DNA from: Pseudopyrenochaeta lycopersici
Taxonomy: Eukaryota; Ascomycota; Dothideomycetes; Pleosporales; Pseudopyrenochaetaceae
Assembly (NCBI GenBank): GCA_003313425.1
Contig: NHZP01000002.1
Coordinates: forward strand, 992,001-1,056,000
DNA: 64,000 nt
Direction: 5' to 3'
In this document: one piece after another, positions 1 through 12,919 of the stretch
Position numbering within the stretch: position 1 is the stretch's first letter
Layout: the number at the start of each line of letters is the position of its first letter
Translations under genes and position numbers: made by a program
The notes under the pieces: generated by a model
The model's input: only the letters and a program-made list of their open reading frames with translations
Database searches by the model: none
Told to the model about the DNA's origin: nothing

Positions 1-707
1 GCAACAGCGCCCAAGCCTGTCATAACATTTTCGCACAGGTCCTCCTTACCCTCTTCTACAACGTTGATGTTGAACCCCAGATTGGGCGGCGCAGCATTGC
101 CAATACTAGGGTGTTGGTAGTTGATTCCCCAGTACTTGGGTACCTCGCAGTTTGTGAATTTGGTCTTCTTTCTTGGGCAGTACGCCATAGCGGTGACGCC
201 GGGGCAGGTGTTAGTGTACGTGCCATCTGTGCACTTTGCAACAGTCTTCGCAGCAGCACCAAGCGCATCAAGCAAGCCATTGCGGATCCATGTTGGATAC
301 TCGCCGTCTGGCCCAATGGTGATAATGAGGTTTGTCACGCTTTCGCTGGTGAAGAGCTGGGACTTCATCTCCAGGGGATTGGTCTCGCACTGGCCTGACT
401 CATGGCAGATGGGGGCAACGGTTCCAATGATCTCATCGGTAGTGACAGTGCCAATCTGGACAGTTTCGCGGGAGACTAGATTGGAACGGAATGGTCAGCT
501 ACTTGAAGAAGGGGAGTATGAGGTTGAAGGGTCATTGGTATAGAAACAGGAAAGAACATAGCACATACAGGTAAGCTTGATGTTGCCAGCAGTATCCCAA
601 GTCTTTTCGCTGCGTTTGTCGAGGATGTTGATTTTGTTGATCGCCGGGACGGCGGAGGCTGAGGCAGTAGCCAGAAGAGTGGTGAAGGCGAGGTTGATGA
701 AATGCAT
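1..707 (-). CDS. Secreted cysteine-containing protein, partial (C-terminus beyond window)
   Basis: Two exons are visible: 707..569 and 475..1, separated by a 93-bp intron with donor GTATGT and acceptor CTAG; splicing is phase 1 and the frame stays open to the window edge (about 204 residues seen). The N-terminus is a clear signal peptide (MHFINLAFTTLLATASASA), followed by a short pro-segment ending in Leu-Asp-Lys-Arg at residues 29-32, a Kex2-type cleavage site. The rest has scattered cysteines, several in short Cys-x(n)-Cys spacings, and no motif I recognise. Role is unknown; a secreted, proteolytically matured protein is inferred. A TATA-like box lies at 848-853 on the same strand. Confidence 0.75.
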
Positions 708-2175
708 AGTGGTATGTCTTTGGTTATGATTGAGGGGTTGATATGAGAAGAAATGTCGATGATGATATGTAAGAGTAAGAAAGGAGTAGTGTTCAGTAGT
801 GTGAGGTGTAGAGCTGTGGTGGTTTGTGAAGGGGAATTGACCTCTTCTTTATAATCTTCAGACACACACAATGAATCTTCTTTGGCTGTTCATCATCACC
901 AAACTCAGGTCTCCAGTCCCTGTCCATGCAGCCTAGGAGAGATCCTAGCTGTCTTGTTCCTTTGACCAGCCAGCGTCGCGTATGATTCAGGCGTGCAACC
1001 TACCTCGGAGCACAGTGAGGCTGAGCTGGGTACGTCAAATCTTGGAGGAGGAGATCTTCATCTCGAAACATTTCTTGCCTGGTGCACTGCATTGCTATGA
1101 ACTGTATACCAAGTGTCCAACGTGCACATTTCGGCTGCCTTGGCTTTTTTAGTGCTTACGTGCTGCACAGCTCTTGGGACCGGTGTTTACACATTATTCT
1201 CAACTATCACAGCGAAACAAGATATCGCGAACGATGTATATAGGTAGTAACGAATCATTATCACTCAGTATCTCTCATAGCATAATGTAAAAGCCAGCGG
1301 AGGAAGATTCATCTACAGATTAATTCTGAATGTTTTCTTGGAAAGAAAAACTCAGCAGTGTAGGTTGTCGGTTGGGCGCCTGGAGTTTCAAAGATACTGA
1401 GGGATCACCAGCGATATACGAGATAAATGGAGTAACTAACCCAGCAAGCAGATGAAACGCCTGTTAGGATTTGCCTGTGCATGCTTGCCGATGCCCGTTC
1501 CTTGTGACTGCTGATTTGTTGCTCCTAGAGTTCACGGGCCGAATGGATACGAACACTACCACGGTCCCGCAAGAGGTTCTCCAATTATAAGCCGAGCTCT
1601 GAGACTGTTCAGTGACCAGTGACATCATCGAGTATATGGAGGCCTAAATGCCAAATGTTTTGTCTAGAACACCAGTGCGCAGGATTTTTGGGGGCCTGAA
1701 ATGTAGGAGCGCGGGAAGATGAGATCGACGTTTCTGGTGGGGGACGAGACCTGGGTCAGTGCCAATTCGGACACGCCTCGCCAAAGTCTTGGGGAAGACC
1801 CAACTGGCTGCTCTCATAGTAGACGCCGTAAATCCAGACGTGTGGAAATCTGCCTTGCACCAACGGGTGTATTGGCTGGATGTTACACGATACGCGAAGC
1901 TCGGATCGTTCCTTTAGTTCTCCTTGTGCGGATTCTTCGGTGATGTAATGGTGAGCGGATACAGAAATGACAAGGGAGTGCTATGTTTGACAAACGTTGT
2001 GCCGTGACGATGCAACACGGGAATTTAGTACTCGGCGCCAGCGCGACTCGAGAAAATGTGCAAAGATCTATGGCCAGCGGGTTGATTGTTGAAGTATGTT
2101 CATTGACTCGCTATGCATGTGACTATTGCGCCCAACTCACTTCCATTCCTCCAACGATTCATGCCATTCTTAACT
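708..2175. other. Intergenic, no gene supported
   Basis: This 1.5-kb stretch separates the secreted-protein gene from the 3' end of the nitroreductase gene. Apart from a TATA-like TTATAAAG on the minus strand near 846-853, which probably serves the secreted-protein gene, I see nothing: the open frames at 1719-1943 and 1983-2279 have no recognisable product. Confidence 0.5.
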
Positions 2176-3334
2176 CTACTCCTTTGCGCCATGCACGAAG
2201 AGCCTCTTGCCCTGGACCTCCTGGAACTGCTTCTCTCCAGGTTGGCCAGCCCTTCCGCCGAAGACCAACTGGCTCCTAAGTTTCCACTCGAGTGGGACGT
2301 TCCAGTGCTCTGCAGCCTTCTGGTCAATGATAGGGTTGTAGTGTTGGAGGTTGGCACCAAAACCCTCGGCCTCGAGGGCGACCCAGAGAGCGTACTGGTG
2401 CATGGCATTGGTGTGCTCAGACCAGTCCCCGAAGTGGTGCGCGTAGAGTGGGAAGGCTTTGCGGAGGCCCTCAACAGGCTCAGGGTCTTCGTAGAAGAGG
2501 ATCTAAAGCATTCGTGTCAGTAGACAGTTTTCATATGTCACGAAGCGGTAGAGTGATAATGAGGCTGAAGAGACCGAAGTGGCGGAAGTGGCTTGGTGGG
2601 GCTTGCATCATGAATGGTGGGGCACCTTCCATGTGGCATGCGACCTCAAAGGTCCCCACAATCCATCCGCGCAATGCGAAAGAAAGTAGTGATAGAGAAC
2701 TTACACTTCCATAGGCGGCCCTGAATCCACCGATCTTCTGCTCCGTTTGGGGGAACTGCTGCTCGGGCGTCAATGGCTTTAACACCTCGAGCACATAGTC
2801 CCAGAACTGCTCATGGTCCTTATTCAGGAGCACAACGAGACGCGTGGATTGCGAGTTGAACGAGGAAGGGACGTGAAGGATGGCTTTCTCTACAATCTCC
2901 TGAATCTGCTTGTCTGAGATGGGGGCCTCTTTGTTGAGCTGGTAGTAAGTGCGGCGCTCTTTGACGGCTTCGAGAAAAGGTTTCTGGGCAGACATGTTGG
3001 ACGCTGTGGTAGAGAAAGCTTTGAGTACTGAGGAGGAAAAACTGGGGATTAGAGAGGTCGAAGAAGACGAGAGTGAAGCTTGGGTCGGGACCGAAGAAGT
3101 CGCGGCCAGACGAGCGCTTTTGTATCCACCGACCCACGCGCGTTGTCTAGCAGCTTGTAAAGTGTTTTTCAGCACTTGCGCCATCGAGTCGGACAAGGTT
3201 AGCGGCGTAGCAACTTGTTTTGATGGATCATGAACCGGCAATTGGAACTGAGGAATGGTGTGCTGCAACAGTAGGGCGAGAAAAAGCGCCGCTATTAGTC
3301 CCGTCACCAGGGAAGGCGCACCGAAGGCCGCCAT
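2176..3334 (-). CDS. Nitroreductase-family protein (FMN, Frm2/Hbn1-like) with N-terminal extension
   Basis: Exons 3334..2705 and 2502..2176 join in phase 0 across a 202-bp intron (donor GTAAGT, acceptor TTTAG), giving about 318 residues. The nitroreductase domain begins at an internal Met (2995) with the typical FLEAVKERRTYYQL opening and ends with the FGANLQHYNP and GxxxxxP-E-K regions; these proteins bind FMN and reduce nitro or quinone compounds with NAD(P)H. The roughly 113-residue leader has a hydrophobic stretch (AALFLALLL) and an Arg/Ser-rich segment running into KAFSTTAS, which looks like mitochondrial targeting. The ATG at 3334 has a good context (G at -3 and +4); the upstream in-frame TTG at 3421 is not a credible start. 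A 205-residue form from 2995 is the alternative. Confidence 0.85.
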
Positions 3335-5037
3335 GACGTGATACGCGGGTAAGTATTGCGAAGTCGAATGCAGCAAAGTAGCGAACGGCAGTGCGCCTGG
3401 GAAAATATTCCTGCGTATCAATTGGTTGATCTACAGACATATCGGCACTGAAGCGTTAATTTTTGCTTTGGTAGCACGCTTATGCAATATGTTGCCATTG
3501 GAGGCTCTTACGAAGCGCAGAAACTGTGGACCCGGAATGCGGGAGTACCTGCCTCCCGATTGCTTATGAGAGAGGTAGGTATCAGTAAGCAATTATTTCG
3601 TGGTGCGCGCTAATTCCGCAGTGCCACACCAGCGCCTTCCGTATCGCTAATCCCATCGCGGTCACGTTACATGTCCTTAATCTACCCCAGTATATTCTCT
3701 CCAATCTACTTTTCGATTTTGACATTGTACTTTTGATCCGCAGGCACCCAAAACGTGCCGACGTCGCACATGGTGACTGTTCGAGTCTCAGAATCCATGT
3801 TGATTCTGGAACAGCTTACAAGGATAGCGAACATCATCATCTCTGCACATGCTAATTTGGATGCTACTGCAAACAGTCCCCACGATGATGCGTGGTGAAC
3901 ATGATGCGTAGGGACGCTCCAAGGTTGGGAATCACGACACTGCCTCATCATCCAGCTGAGGATCCCTCGAAATGTAGCGCTGCAACTTTGCAATGCCAGC
4001 TTCGGCTCCTACTAGTATTTTGCCACGTCCCAATCATCATCAAAGGAAAAGAGGTTCCCAGAACTAAAGATAGAATGAAGTGGTGCGCGTGTACAGCCAT
4101 GCGAGCGGCTCAGTCATGATGAGCCACCGCCGTCTCGTACTTGACGCTTCCGCATACTTCAGCTAGATTCATGTTTCTTGAAAATTTACAACACTTCACC
4201 TCTGCACCACGATCTCACCCTTCCGCAAATTCGTTTCTATGTTTTCAATTCGTCGTTTCGCGCCCATCTGGATGGCGGTCATTCTCTTTTCATTACTTCT
4301 CTTTTTCTGCGCCCTTGTCCACGAAGGAAACGGCGGCGATGTCCTGGCATTTCATTACCCCGTCGAACTCCTCGACATTTCGGAAAAGCAACTTCTTCTC
4401 GAACGCACCAGGGCAACAAAACAAGTGCCTTAGCTGCCGCGGTGTGCACTTTCAACAATTAGAGGAAGCTCAGCACTTCTTGCACCCGCCCAATTCGTAG
4501 CTTTGAGCGGACTTCAAGAACATTGTCGACACCCACCAATGAGAGCTTCGGACACAACGGAAATTTAGGTGTTACACAGCTTCAGGTCCCTGTGTCTAAA
4601 GAGCATGAAGAAGCCCAAACTGAAAGTTTGATATCGGTTGAATTCGATACCCCAAGCAGATCTTAAAACCAAGCTTTCAAATTCGAACGACTTTTGACGG
4701 CCCAGACCAATCGTTGGTGGGTATTCATCTGCCGAGCTATGGAGTTTCACATTTATCGATGTACACCTCGGGTCTTACCTCACAGGTGCAAGGCAAGCCT
4801 TGAAAAGAGCGCCGTACGACTTCGGCTATCCATATTTGCTATTCATACTCGGGATTGTTTAGAATTTTCTCCGAAGCTCGATGCGCTAGGGTTCGTCACG
4901 CTAGCTGTGGTGGCCGGAATATCGAAGGTGATCCTTGGTCACATTGATGATGTCGCATACTTCAAGGCACCGTGTGCCTTAAGCAGTGAGATCGCAAATC
5001 TTCTCACTTTCACAGACCTCCGTAGTTGTGCGACAGA
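3335..5037. other. Intergenic with one weak short ORF
   Basis: There is no confident gene in this 1.7-kb stretch. The only frame with protein-like character is the 64-codon ORF at 4239-4433 listed separately. Confidence 0.4.
4239..4433 (+). CDS. Possible small membrane or secreted protein (weak)
   Basis: This 64-codon ORF starts with ATG and opens with a basic stretch followed by a strong hydrophobic segment (WMAVILFSLLLFFCALV), then a hydrophilic tail. That arrangement suits a type II membrane anchor or signal peptide. No family is recognised and no splice continuation was found, so it may be chance or the first exon of a degraded gene. Confidence 0.2.
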   Translation: MFSIRRFAPIWMAVILFSLLLFFCALVHEGNGGDVLAFHYPVELLDISEKQLLLERTRATKQVP

Positions 5038-6241
5038 ATGCTCTTTCATTTGCTTTTGCTCGCAGCCTTCTCTGCGCAAGCTGTTGCGCAGACATCCACA
5101 CAATGGCGAGGATGGTCGAACATCACCCATATCTTTTCCTTTGGTGACTCCTATACCGATACTGGTTTCCAGCTCAACCGCACACAGCCTAATCCCAGTA
5201 ACCCTCTGGGCAATCCCGCATTTCCCGGCCGCACATTTTCTAACGGCCGCAATTGGCTCGACTTCCTCACATACTCTTACAATGACAGCCAGCTCTTCGT
5301 CTACAACTTTGCACAAGGTGGAGCAACCGTCGATTCGGTTGAAAACAGAAATCGCCCCTCTAGATCTTTTGACATTCAATTGGGGAGAAGTTGGCAACCA
5401 AACTACGCTCTAAACGTGACGAGGCCGCTGAACTTGACAGCTCCTGGCCCAGCCTGGACAGGAAGTGACGCACTTTTCACATTGTTCTTTGGCATTAACG
5501 ATATTACCTTTTCCTTCCGTCTGCCGGAGACGAACAGGACCCTTTTAACGGACGCAACTTTTCGGACATACAAGCGGCTCATCAACACCCTATACATGGC
5601 AGGTGCTCGGAATCTCCTGTTCATGAATGTTCCCGCTGTTGATCGCTCTCCCTTGATAAGATCTGGCGACAACAAGAATGCTCAGGCAAATACTGATGCT
5701 ATTCAGGACTTTAACAACCGGCTTGAGAGCATGGTCAATGAGTTTGTAGGGAATCATACCGATGTAACGACCTTTTTGTTTGATAATTTCGCACTATATA
5801 ACGACATCTTGAATGACCCTCAGAGAAGGCCAGAGACGAGCGTGTATATGAATACCACAGGCTTCTGCCCACAATACTCTGCGTAAGCCCGCAACATCCT
5901 TTTCTTCCTCTACACTTCAAGCGACGGGAGTGCGGGTATGCCGGCCACTCGATAACTGACGAAGATATAGTCGCACATTCAACGAATCTTCCTTCATTCC
6001 ACGTTGCGGTATTCCTCAGAGGCAGTTTTTCTGGCTTGACAGCCTACACCCAACGCCACCAATACACGAGGCCATGGCAGCGGATGTAGCAAAGATGCTA
6101 AGAAGCCGCCAGTCCATTCTCAATAACTCGACTTCTTCTGCGGCGGGAACGAGCAGGTTATCCATAAGATTCGTAGGCCTTTATCATACGATGGTGTATA
6201 TTGCGGCCACCTGGCTAATTCTGACTGCTCTCTTCGTCTAG
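5038..6241 (+). CDS. Secreted GDSL/SGNH esterase (CE16-like) with C-terminal membrane segment
   Basis: Exons 5038..5882 and 5971..6241 join across an 88-bp intron (GTAAGC...ATAG) to give 371 residues. Residues 1-18 are a signal peptide. SGNH blocks are all present: FSFGDSYTDT with nucleophile Ser38, NFAQGGATVD with Gly95, FFGINDI with Asn154, and WLDSLHPT with Asp304/His307. The catalytic Asp-His block lies in exon 2, so the intron is needed for activity. The family removes acetyl or acyl groups from plant polysaccharides or lipids outside the cell. Unusually, the C-terminus after residue ~345 ends in a hydrophobic stretch (GLYHTMVYIAATWLILTALFV), consistent with a membrane or GPI anchor. The start at 5038 is the first ATG; the upstream in-frame TTG is ignored. 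Confidence 0.9.
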
Positions 6242-8494
6242 CTGCAAGGGGATAGATTTTCGGGAACGCATAATCGCCCATCGGACATCCTAGGCCGACA
6301 CTCGCGCCGTTCTGCCAGACCATGGCTGCTTTTTTTCTTCCGGAGATGGCAATGAAAGCATTGAAGTGTGAAAGACAGCACTAAGTCGGAGAATAAAACC
6401 ACGGGCGTTGTATGGAGCCGTTAAGCGTGAAGGAACAAGGGATAGCAGTATTTGCTTTGGCCAAGACGTTATTTGTATTAGGCAAAGCGTTGCGTGATAT
6501 GGAAGAACGGTCACATACATGAGTCGTTTGCGGCAGGAAAAGCGTTGCGGGGTGAACCGGGTTCTAGGTGGTATAAAGCACCAGCTTGCCCGGATCTCGA
6601 ATCCGGAAATCTGGCGGGTTCTAAACTTTATATTTCGGAAATTGATCCGCCGCTAGATACTTGGGTAGATCTTGAGGATGGTTCGCTACCACAAAGCATG
6701 GCTGAAGGCGTCAGCGATGTCCATGTTGCTCTTGCGCGCGGATGTGCGGCCGCTGGAGATTTGAGTAATTTTGCAGGAAATGGCGTTATGTGGAGCGCAT
6801 AATTGGTGAGGGGCGGCTAAAGGTGCGGCAAATGTCGTATAATTCAGACTTCAAACATTGAACATTGACATTTGTATTCTTGCGACAGACTACCTGAACA
6901 AGTTCTATACAGTCAAAATTCATCGGGGAAGAGATATCTGTGTTAATTATGTGATTGGATATATCAGGCAGTGAGGTGTGCTTGAACTTGCTCGCTGCAT
7001 TTGGGAGGGAAAGGAGGCTCAAATTCTATTGAAAGCTAGGACGACGGTGCATTCATGCGAAGATGCGGCTAAGGCGCAAGCGGAGAGTTGCACCGAAAAC
7101 CATGGGTACCAATATCACCTTTGGGGTTAGATATGCGAGGGCAAGCCATACTTAATTGGGAGGAAAGAACGAACGGGCTGAAATTGATAGTGAAGATGAG
7201 GAAGAGTGAAATAGGACCAATCCTCGCGAAAACTCTCGACACGATTCCGAAGCTCATCTGGCCTCAACTTCCACGACCCAAAGCAGTTGTCAAGAGTAAC
7301 TTCGAACAGGCTAAGGGCGTGTCCATGTCTCTTGACAGCAGACCTTATCTTCAGAATTTTGGGCATGGGTAGACGGCGTTACTTTCCCGTTAATGCGTTG
7401 TTAACTTAACTTAACTTAGCTAATCGGCAGCACCATTACCCAATCTACTCTGCCTGACACGTGTGCTTGAAGCACGTATCGGAGTACCGTAAATTTTAGA
7501 CCCCAACGCATCAATCGCGAAGGCCAGACAGGATACAATACCGCTTTTTGTTTGTGTAGGCACGCATAGCGGCGACCTTCATTGACACGAGAATCAACGC
7601 AATGCCTGGACTGGCGATGGAACTTGGTCATATCTAACACGATTTCACCTTGTTGCTGGATTGTACATTCATCAACTGATTTAGATTTGGTGTTTTCGAT
7701 TACTAGAGTTCCCGGGTCTGGGCATTGCTCTGGCTGGAAGCAAGGGAGTCCCCAAAAAGCCTAGACATAATTAGAGGATTTGTCTCGAGAACTTGTAATG
7801 GGCTAGTTCTTATTTTCTACAATGCTTGGCTTGACGAGGTCATACCGGTGATACTGATTCGCGCTGCTCTCACACATGCTTTGCTGTGGGAGCAGGAATG
7901 CAATATTGGCCATGCCTTGAGCCGAAATCCAGTAAAAGTCTTGCCATCTCGTATACTTCAGATATCAGCAACACAACGTGTTAACAACTTCCATGCGGCT
8001 CCCAGAAATGATGAAAACAGGGGTAAGGAACGCTTTTGTTGGTAGACTTTTGTTAATGAAGATCATGACCTCAATCTGTAATGCTGCAACCAAGGCGTCA
8101 TGTGGAGGAAACATCCCGGCAACCCTCAAGATACGATTTTATCAACGAGATGCCTCAGCTACAATCATTTTTGGATTGAATCATTATATATAATACAGGA
8201 ATGCATTGAATACTTGCTCTCCCACTGGTTGCAATTTACTACCCAAAGACATGTATTTGGTGATCGCGTGGCCATGTACTATCATTGGCTCATACACCTG
8301 TAGAAGTAATGATCTGAAGTCTGATTTGGTAGCTGCTATCCAAAGCTCACACATTGACAGACATAGTCACTGCATGTACAGAAAGCAAATATGAACGCGC
8401 TTCAAGCCAGAGAAAATGTTGCACTGATTGCAAGACGATATCGCAAACCAGCTCCTCAATTGCCCTTGCTACCATCCTGCCTCTTCCCAGCACT
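6242..8494. other. Long intergenic region, nothing recognised
   Basis: Only short unrelated open frames occur over these 2.25 kb. A small tandem array of the 5-mer TTAAC (3.8 copies) sits at 7401-7419. The frame at 6494-6802 reads somewhat like protein but starts with GTG and matches no family I know. Confidence 0.45.
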
Positions 8495-10217
8495 TTATTT
8501 CACGTACGGTTGATAAGCATGTCCATCCTGAATCGCCTTCTGGTATAACCTCTTGTTAGCGCGATGCAAGTACACCTTCAGGCCCATTGCACTTGTACAT
8601 GCTATAGCAGCCATAACCATCATCAAAATAAAAGCCAAGCGATATGTCGGCTCATCTGAATCCACAAAGAAGTACGGCGCAATGACGTTACCAATTTGTC
8701 CTAATACGTTCACCATTGCAACCGACACGGCGCGCTTCTCGGGTGTTCTGCCCATCGTATTCGACGTCCAAGTACTGATCAATGGATTTGAGAAGTACAT
8801 GCCACCAACGTAGATGAACGATGCAGCATATCGTGCGTTACGGTTGTTGGTCGCAAGACAAATGATGTACCCAATACACCCGAATGCAATGGGCCCGGCG
8901 AAATGGTAGCCACGCTCCTTGGTTTTGTCTGAGTGCCAAGCATTCACGAGTGAACCAATGGCGGCGAAAATATACGGCGGAGCCGTCAAAACTAGAGTGA
9001 TCGTGTTACTATATCCGAAACCCCGCACGATCGACGGGAAGAAGTTAGAGAAGCCGTATGCTGCTGAGATACCGATGTTCATGCCTACGAGCAGCCACAT
9101 CTTGTAGTCGAAAACACTCAGTTTCAGACCCTGGAGAACACCGGCCTTGCCTTCCGTGGTGGACACACGGTCAGCGAGGATGCGAGCGGCGGCTACCTTA
9201 CGCATGTCTTCTGTCATCGACCATCGTGCACTGCCGGTCGTTGAGTCAGGATAGTCAGGCAGGATGAATAGAGCTATCATCGCGAGACCCGCGCCGGTCA
9301 CAGCCAGTACTATGAAGAGCCACTGCCATCCCGCGAGGCCATGAGAACCCTCGAGTGTGCCGAATACTGCTGCTGCAATGAGGCCAGCGACACAAAAGGC
9401 GAGCGTTTGACCAGTGTACAAAATAGCACATCGGAGAGCCATTTCTTTTCTGGTGTACCAGCATCCCATGACGTAAATAGCCTGGTTGGGAGTAAGTATT
9501 TCGACCACTTAGGTTAGTAATTGGATGTACTAACACCTGGAAATAGGGGTGCCTCAACAAGCCCAAGGAAGAACCGAACAGCAATAAGTCCCTGGTAATT
9601 GCTCACTCCACAAGTAGCCGCTGAAACGCCAGACCAGACCAATGCCATACAGCAGAGATATAAACTGGGCCGAACCTTTCCAATGATCATGTTTGAGGGG
9701 ATTTGACCGAGAACGTATCTATCTGTGGTGAGTACTGGGTGGTTTCCATACTCAAGCTTTGGAGAAGCAGGGAGGAGAGTTCATACCCAACACTGAGGAT
9801 CGATACGGCGGTTCCGAACTGGGCACCCTCGAGACCGAGGTCTTCATCCAGACTACTGAGCCGTGCTTGCCTATATTTTGTCAATGTTTTGATGAAATCC
9901 ACTCCTATATCCAATGGCACTTACGCAATCGACGCACGATCCAAATAGTTGAAAAGATACAACACCCACAAGCATGGCATAAGTGTCATATCGAGACGCT
10001 TCACGACTTGCTTCTCAAGCTCTCTCCAATTTGGTATCCCAAGGGCTTCAATGGTTTCCTCATGACTGGGAAGAAATTCTCCAGGCTTCAGTACATCAGA
10101 CTCCATGAACGCAGGGTTCTTTTGATCAAGTGGAACTGATTGTGTCATCTCCATGTTGGAGTTCCGAGGCAGCCCGTGAGTACTCTGGGGCGTTGAAGTA
10201 TCTTTTGAGGTAGCCAT
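8495..10217 (-). CDS. MFS permease, Dal5/anion:cation symporter type
   Basis: Four exons (10217..9925, 9870..9787, 9718..9535, 9481..8495) with 54-, 68- and 53-bp introns splice in frame to 515 residues. The N-terminal ~65 residues are cytosolic; then come NYLDRASIA and QARL in the first helix region, FFLGLVEAPLFPG before helix 4, and CWYTRKE after it, the standard marks of the fungal allantoate/nicotinate/vitamin permease group. About twelve hydrophobic segments are visible. Substrate is a small organic anion, but which one cannot be told from sequence. The second intron uses the downstream ATAG acceptor, not the upstream CACAG, because only that restores GYVLGQIPSN. No disabling changes were seen. 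Confidence 0.9.
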
Positions 10218-12919
10218 GATTCAGGATCTCCACCAAAGGCAGGGCTCTCTAGAAGGTGAGATATGAAAAATACAGGGAAGATAGCACAAAACAGCACAGA
10301 AATATCTCAGTCTTATAGGAAATCAGAATATGGCGATTTCGGACATACTTCTATCTCCTCCGGAGGACACAACATCGTTTTCCCCAGACCCCGCCTCCAC
10401 ACTCCACTTCAAGTGGAACTCACTACAGGCTTTCCAAGACTTAAACGTTTGTCCACTGCTAGAGTAGCATGTCGATGAAAGACTGGGCAGTGTCCACTAT
10501 CTTGGCGTATGACAATATCTGCAGAGAGCGTCGAGTTCTACATGCCATGATTCATTGGTTGCGTTCCATGGGCCTGAGTAACGAATGTTTTAATCAGTAG
10601 ACTGTGCTCATGCTTTTCTTGGAAACACATGAGTCTTTGTGAGACAACCGTCCTACTTCAGGCCACATACTTTTCAACATGCTTTTGCGTCTTCGCCCAC
10701 TTCCACATCACCATTACCAAGTACAAAAATCGTTGCTGATGGCTCTGCGTGTTGTTTACCCGGCCGAGAGCCTCACAAATACATGGCCCGCAGAGCCTCG
10801 ATCTACACCTTGGCACGAGAACGCTCCGGCTTCCAAGCACAGTGAGCGCAAAAGCCAAGCGCGTTGTATGATCCCAATCACCTGATATTAGTGGAGATAT
10901 CTAGCCAATAAATAGAATACTAGAGTGAAGAAGGCGATTTCCAAGAATTTTTGACATCCGTGGTTCCGATGGTTGTTTGGATGGTGGATCGGGGATACGC
11001 GTGGCCAAAGAGACTACTCGGGTGCGATGCCGAGACCCTTGCACTGTATAAGGTTATCAGGCGAAGGCCGTGCGTCGGCTTGTTAAGGGAATTTGGCGCC
11101 AGCAGAGGAGGTAATTGCTGCGGAGAAGCTGATCGCACGTAGCATGATGGCAGGTAGCTCACTTTGAGATGTGATATCGACTAACTTACGCTTGAGTCAT
11201 GTTTGATCTTTTGAACCTACCTCCCTAACTAACGTCAAGGCACTCATGGAACCGCCTCTGTCCGCATAACGGCACCACTTTCCTTTTTTACCATACTTCC
11301 GGCCTCCAGCTCTTGGATTAGAATTCCGTCCTTGTTGGTACATTGACCAAAGTGTTATCGCGTTGGCATCCGCAACGATCATGTTGTGTCTATACGTGTT
11401 GTACCCTGCCTTCATACTCTCATGGTACCCTGTAATATCTCAAATAGATGCAATTATCTGTCTTCCAAGTAAGCACTAGTAGTTCCTAGTATACTGCGCT
11501 ATTTGTGAGTTTGAACACACCCGGGGTTTATAAGAGCGATACACCTTTCCTCCTATTGTTCGTCACCAGCTCTGGGGAGCAGAGATCGTAGTGAATCGAA
11601 ATTGCAATATTCCTGTACTCTCCTAGTTTGACGAGTGTATTTCCATTGCTCGGTGAGAGTGGTCTTGCGCATATTGGAGTTTCACCATGCAAGCCAAAAG
11701 GAGACCCGACAAGTCGCCCAGGAGGCTCGCTGCTAGCTCTTCAGCCACGAGCTATATCAAAATGAAAGCCCCGCTACCAGGTGTCCTCGTTTCCTCATTT
11801 CTCACGAGATCATTAGGTCCCTTGGAGCTCAACGTATGGAAAGTTGCAGCGCCCTTCGCTCCTTACGCAACAAGGTCTTCTTCATTCTCGATAGTTTATG
11901 CGATTGTACGACTATCAAGAAGGAACACCTTGTTATTCCGAGAGTATCGTTTTGATACAGTCTTGACATCCTGTGCCTCTGCAACTTCAAGGCGGCTCAG
12001 CACGGTGTTCTCGCTTAGTCCGAGAAAGTACTATTTCCTGATGGATATCTTGCCGTCGACATGGCAAAGTTAGTCGGTGCTGACAATTCCTTCCTCGTTC
12101 GTTGAGAAGTGCATTGATCTTGATATGACGTCGCTTGGTTCTGCAATCGTACAGGTACCTTTGATTACAAGTTCCGGTTTGTACTTGAATGGACTTACTT
12201 TGCGAGATTGCTGTTCTTTTGGTGAAGCGTAAGTGCTCTCCAATGGCTCAAGTTCAGAAGCATGGCGTGAGACTGTTATTTTAATGTATGATATGATAAT
12301 GGAGCTGGTCAGAATGCTTTCGCATTGAGATCGTATGGTCATTAAAAGTAAGGTTGTTTTGAGATCGAATCTGGAAGCTTAGGTGAGGGGCTGATATAGA
12401 CATCGCAATTTGCATCCGGTATGATAGTCCGCGCATACGTTGTTGTTGTTGGCGATCTGGACAGATTTATTCCTATTCGAGGTGAAGACAGTGCAATAAA
12501 CGCTGCGTTTGTAAAGACCTCTTCGCGGCTCTGGTACTGATTATCAGCATTCTGCTGGCTATAATGCTTGGAATCGGCAACAAGACAGCGCACTACCCCA
12601 CATGCTGCACGGTCTGTGTGTGGGGAGTGATTACAGGAACTATGCTGATAGCCTAGACGGTATAAGCAACGAGATAGGACGCCGTAACACGTTACATGCA
12701 AACAAGACTGCGTTAGCATTAAAGAGTGATTATTGAGAATGGGGGACCCAAATAAATCATGGAAACATTTGACCAAGACCTTGTTTCGTATGTACGTGGC
12801 AAGGATGACTAATTTGAAGAGCGAATTGTTGTAATCTGTTATGATTAAGCAATATGAACGCCTAGACTCTTGACCTTTGCCTATTCTACCATTGACGAAG
12901 TGCAACGACACTTCTCAAA
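10218..12919. other. Long intergenic region, nothing recognised
   Basis: These 2.7 kb lie between the start of the MFS permease and the 3' end of the PPxY protein. Several open frames exist (11687-12073 plus strand, 12342-12911 minus strand), but their translations are low-complexity or unstructured and give no recognisable domain. Confidence 0.4.

Noticed and set aside
2113..2523. 136-codon plus-strand frame opposite the nitroreductase
   Set aside because: It is the antisense shadow of nitroreductase exon 2 and its flanks.
6494..6802. 102-codon plus-strand frame
   Set aside because: It starts with GTG, has no splice support and no recognisable family.
11687..12073. 128-codon plus-strand frame
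   Set aside because: The translation is Ser/Arg-rich without domain structure; no support from neighbours.
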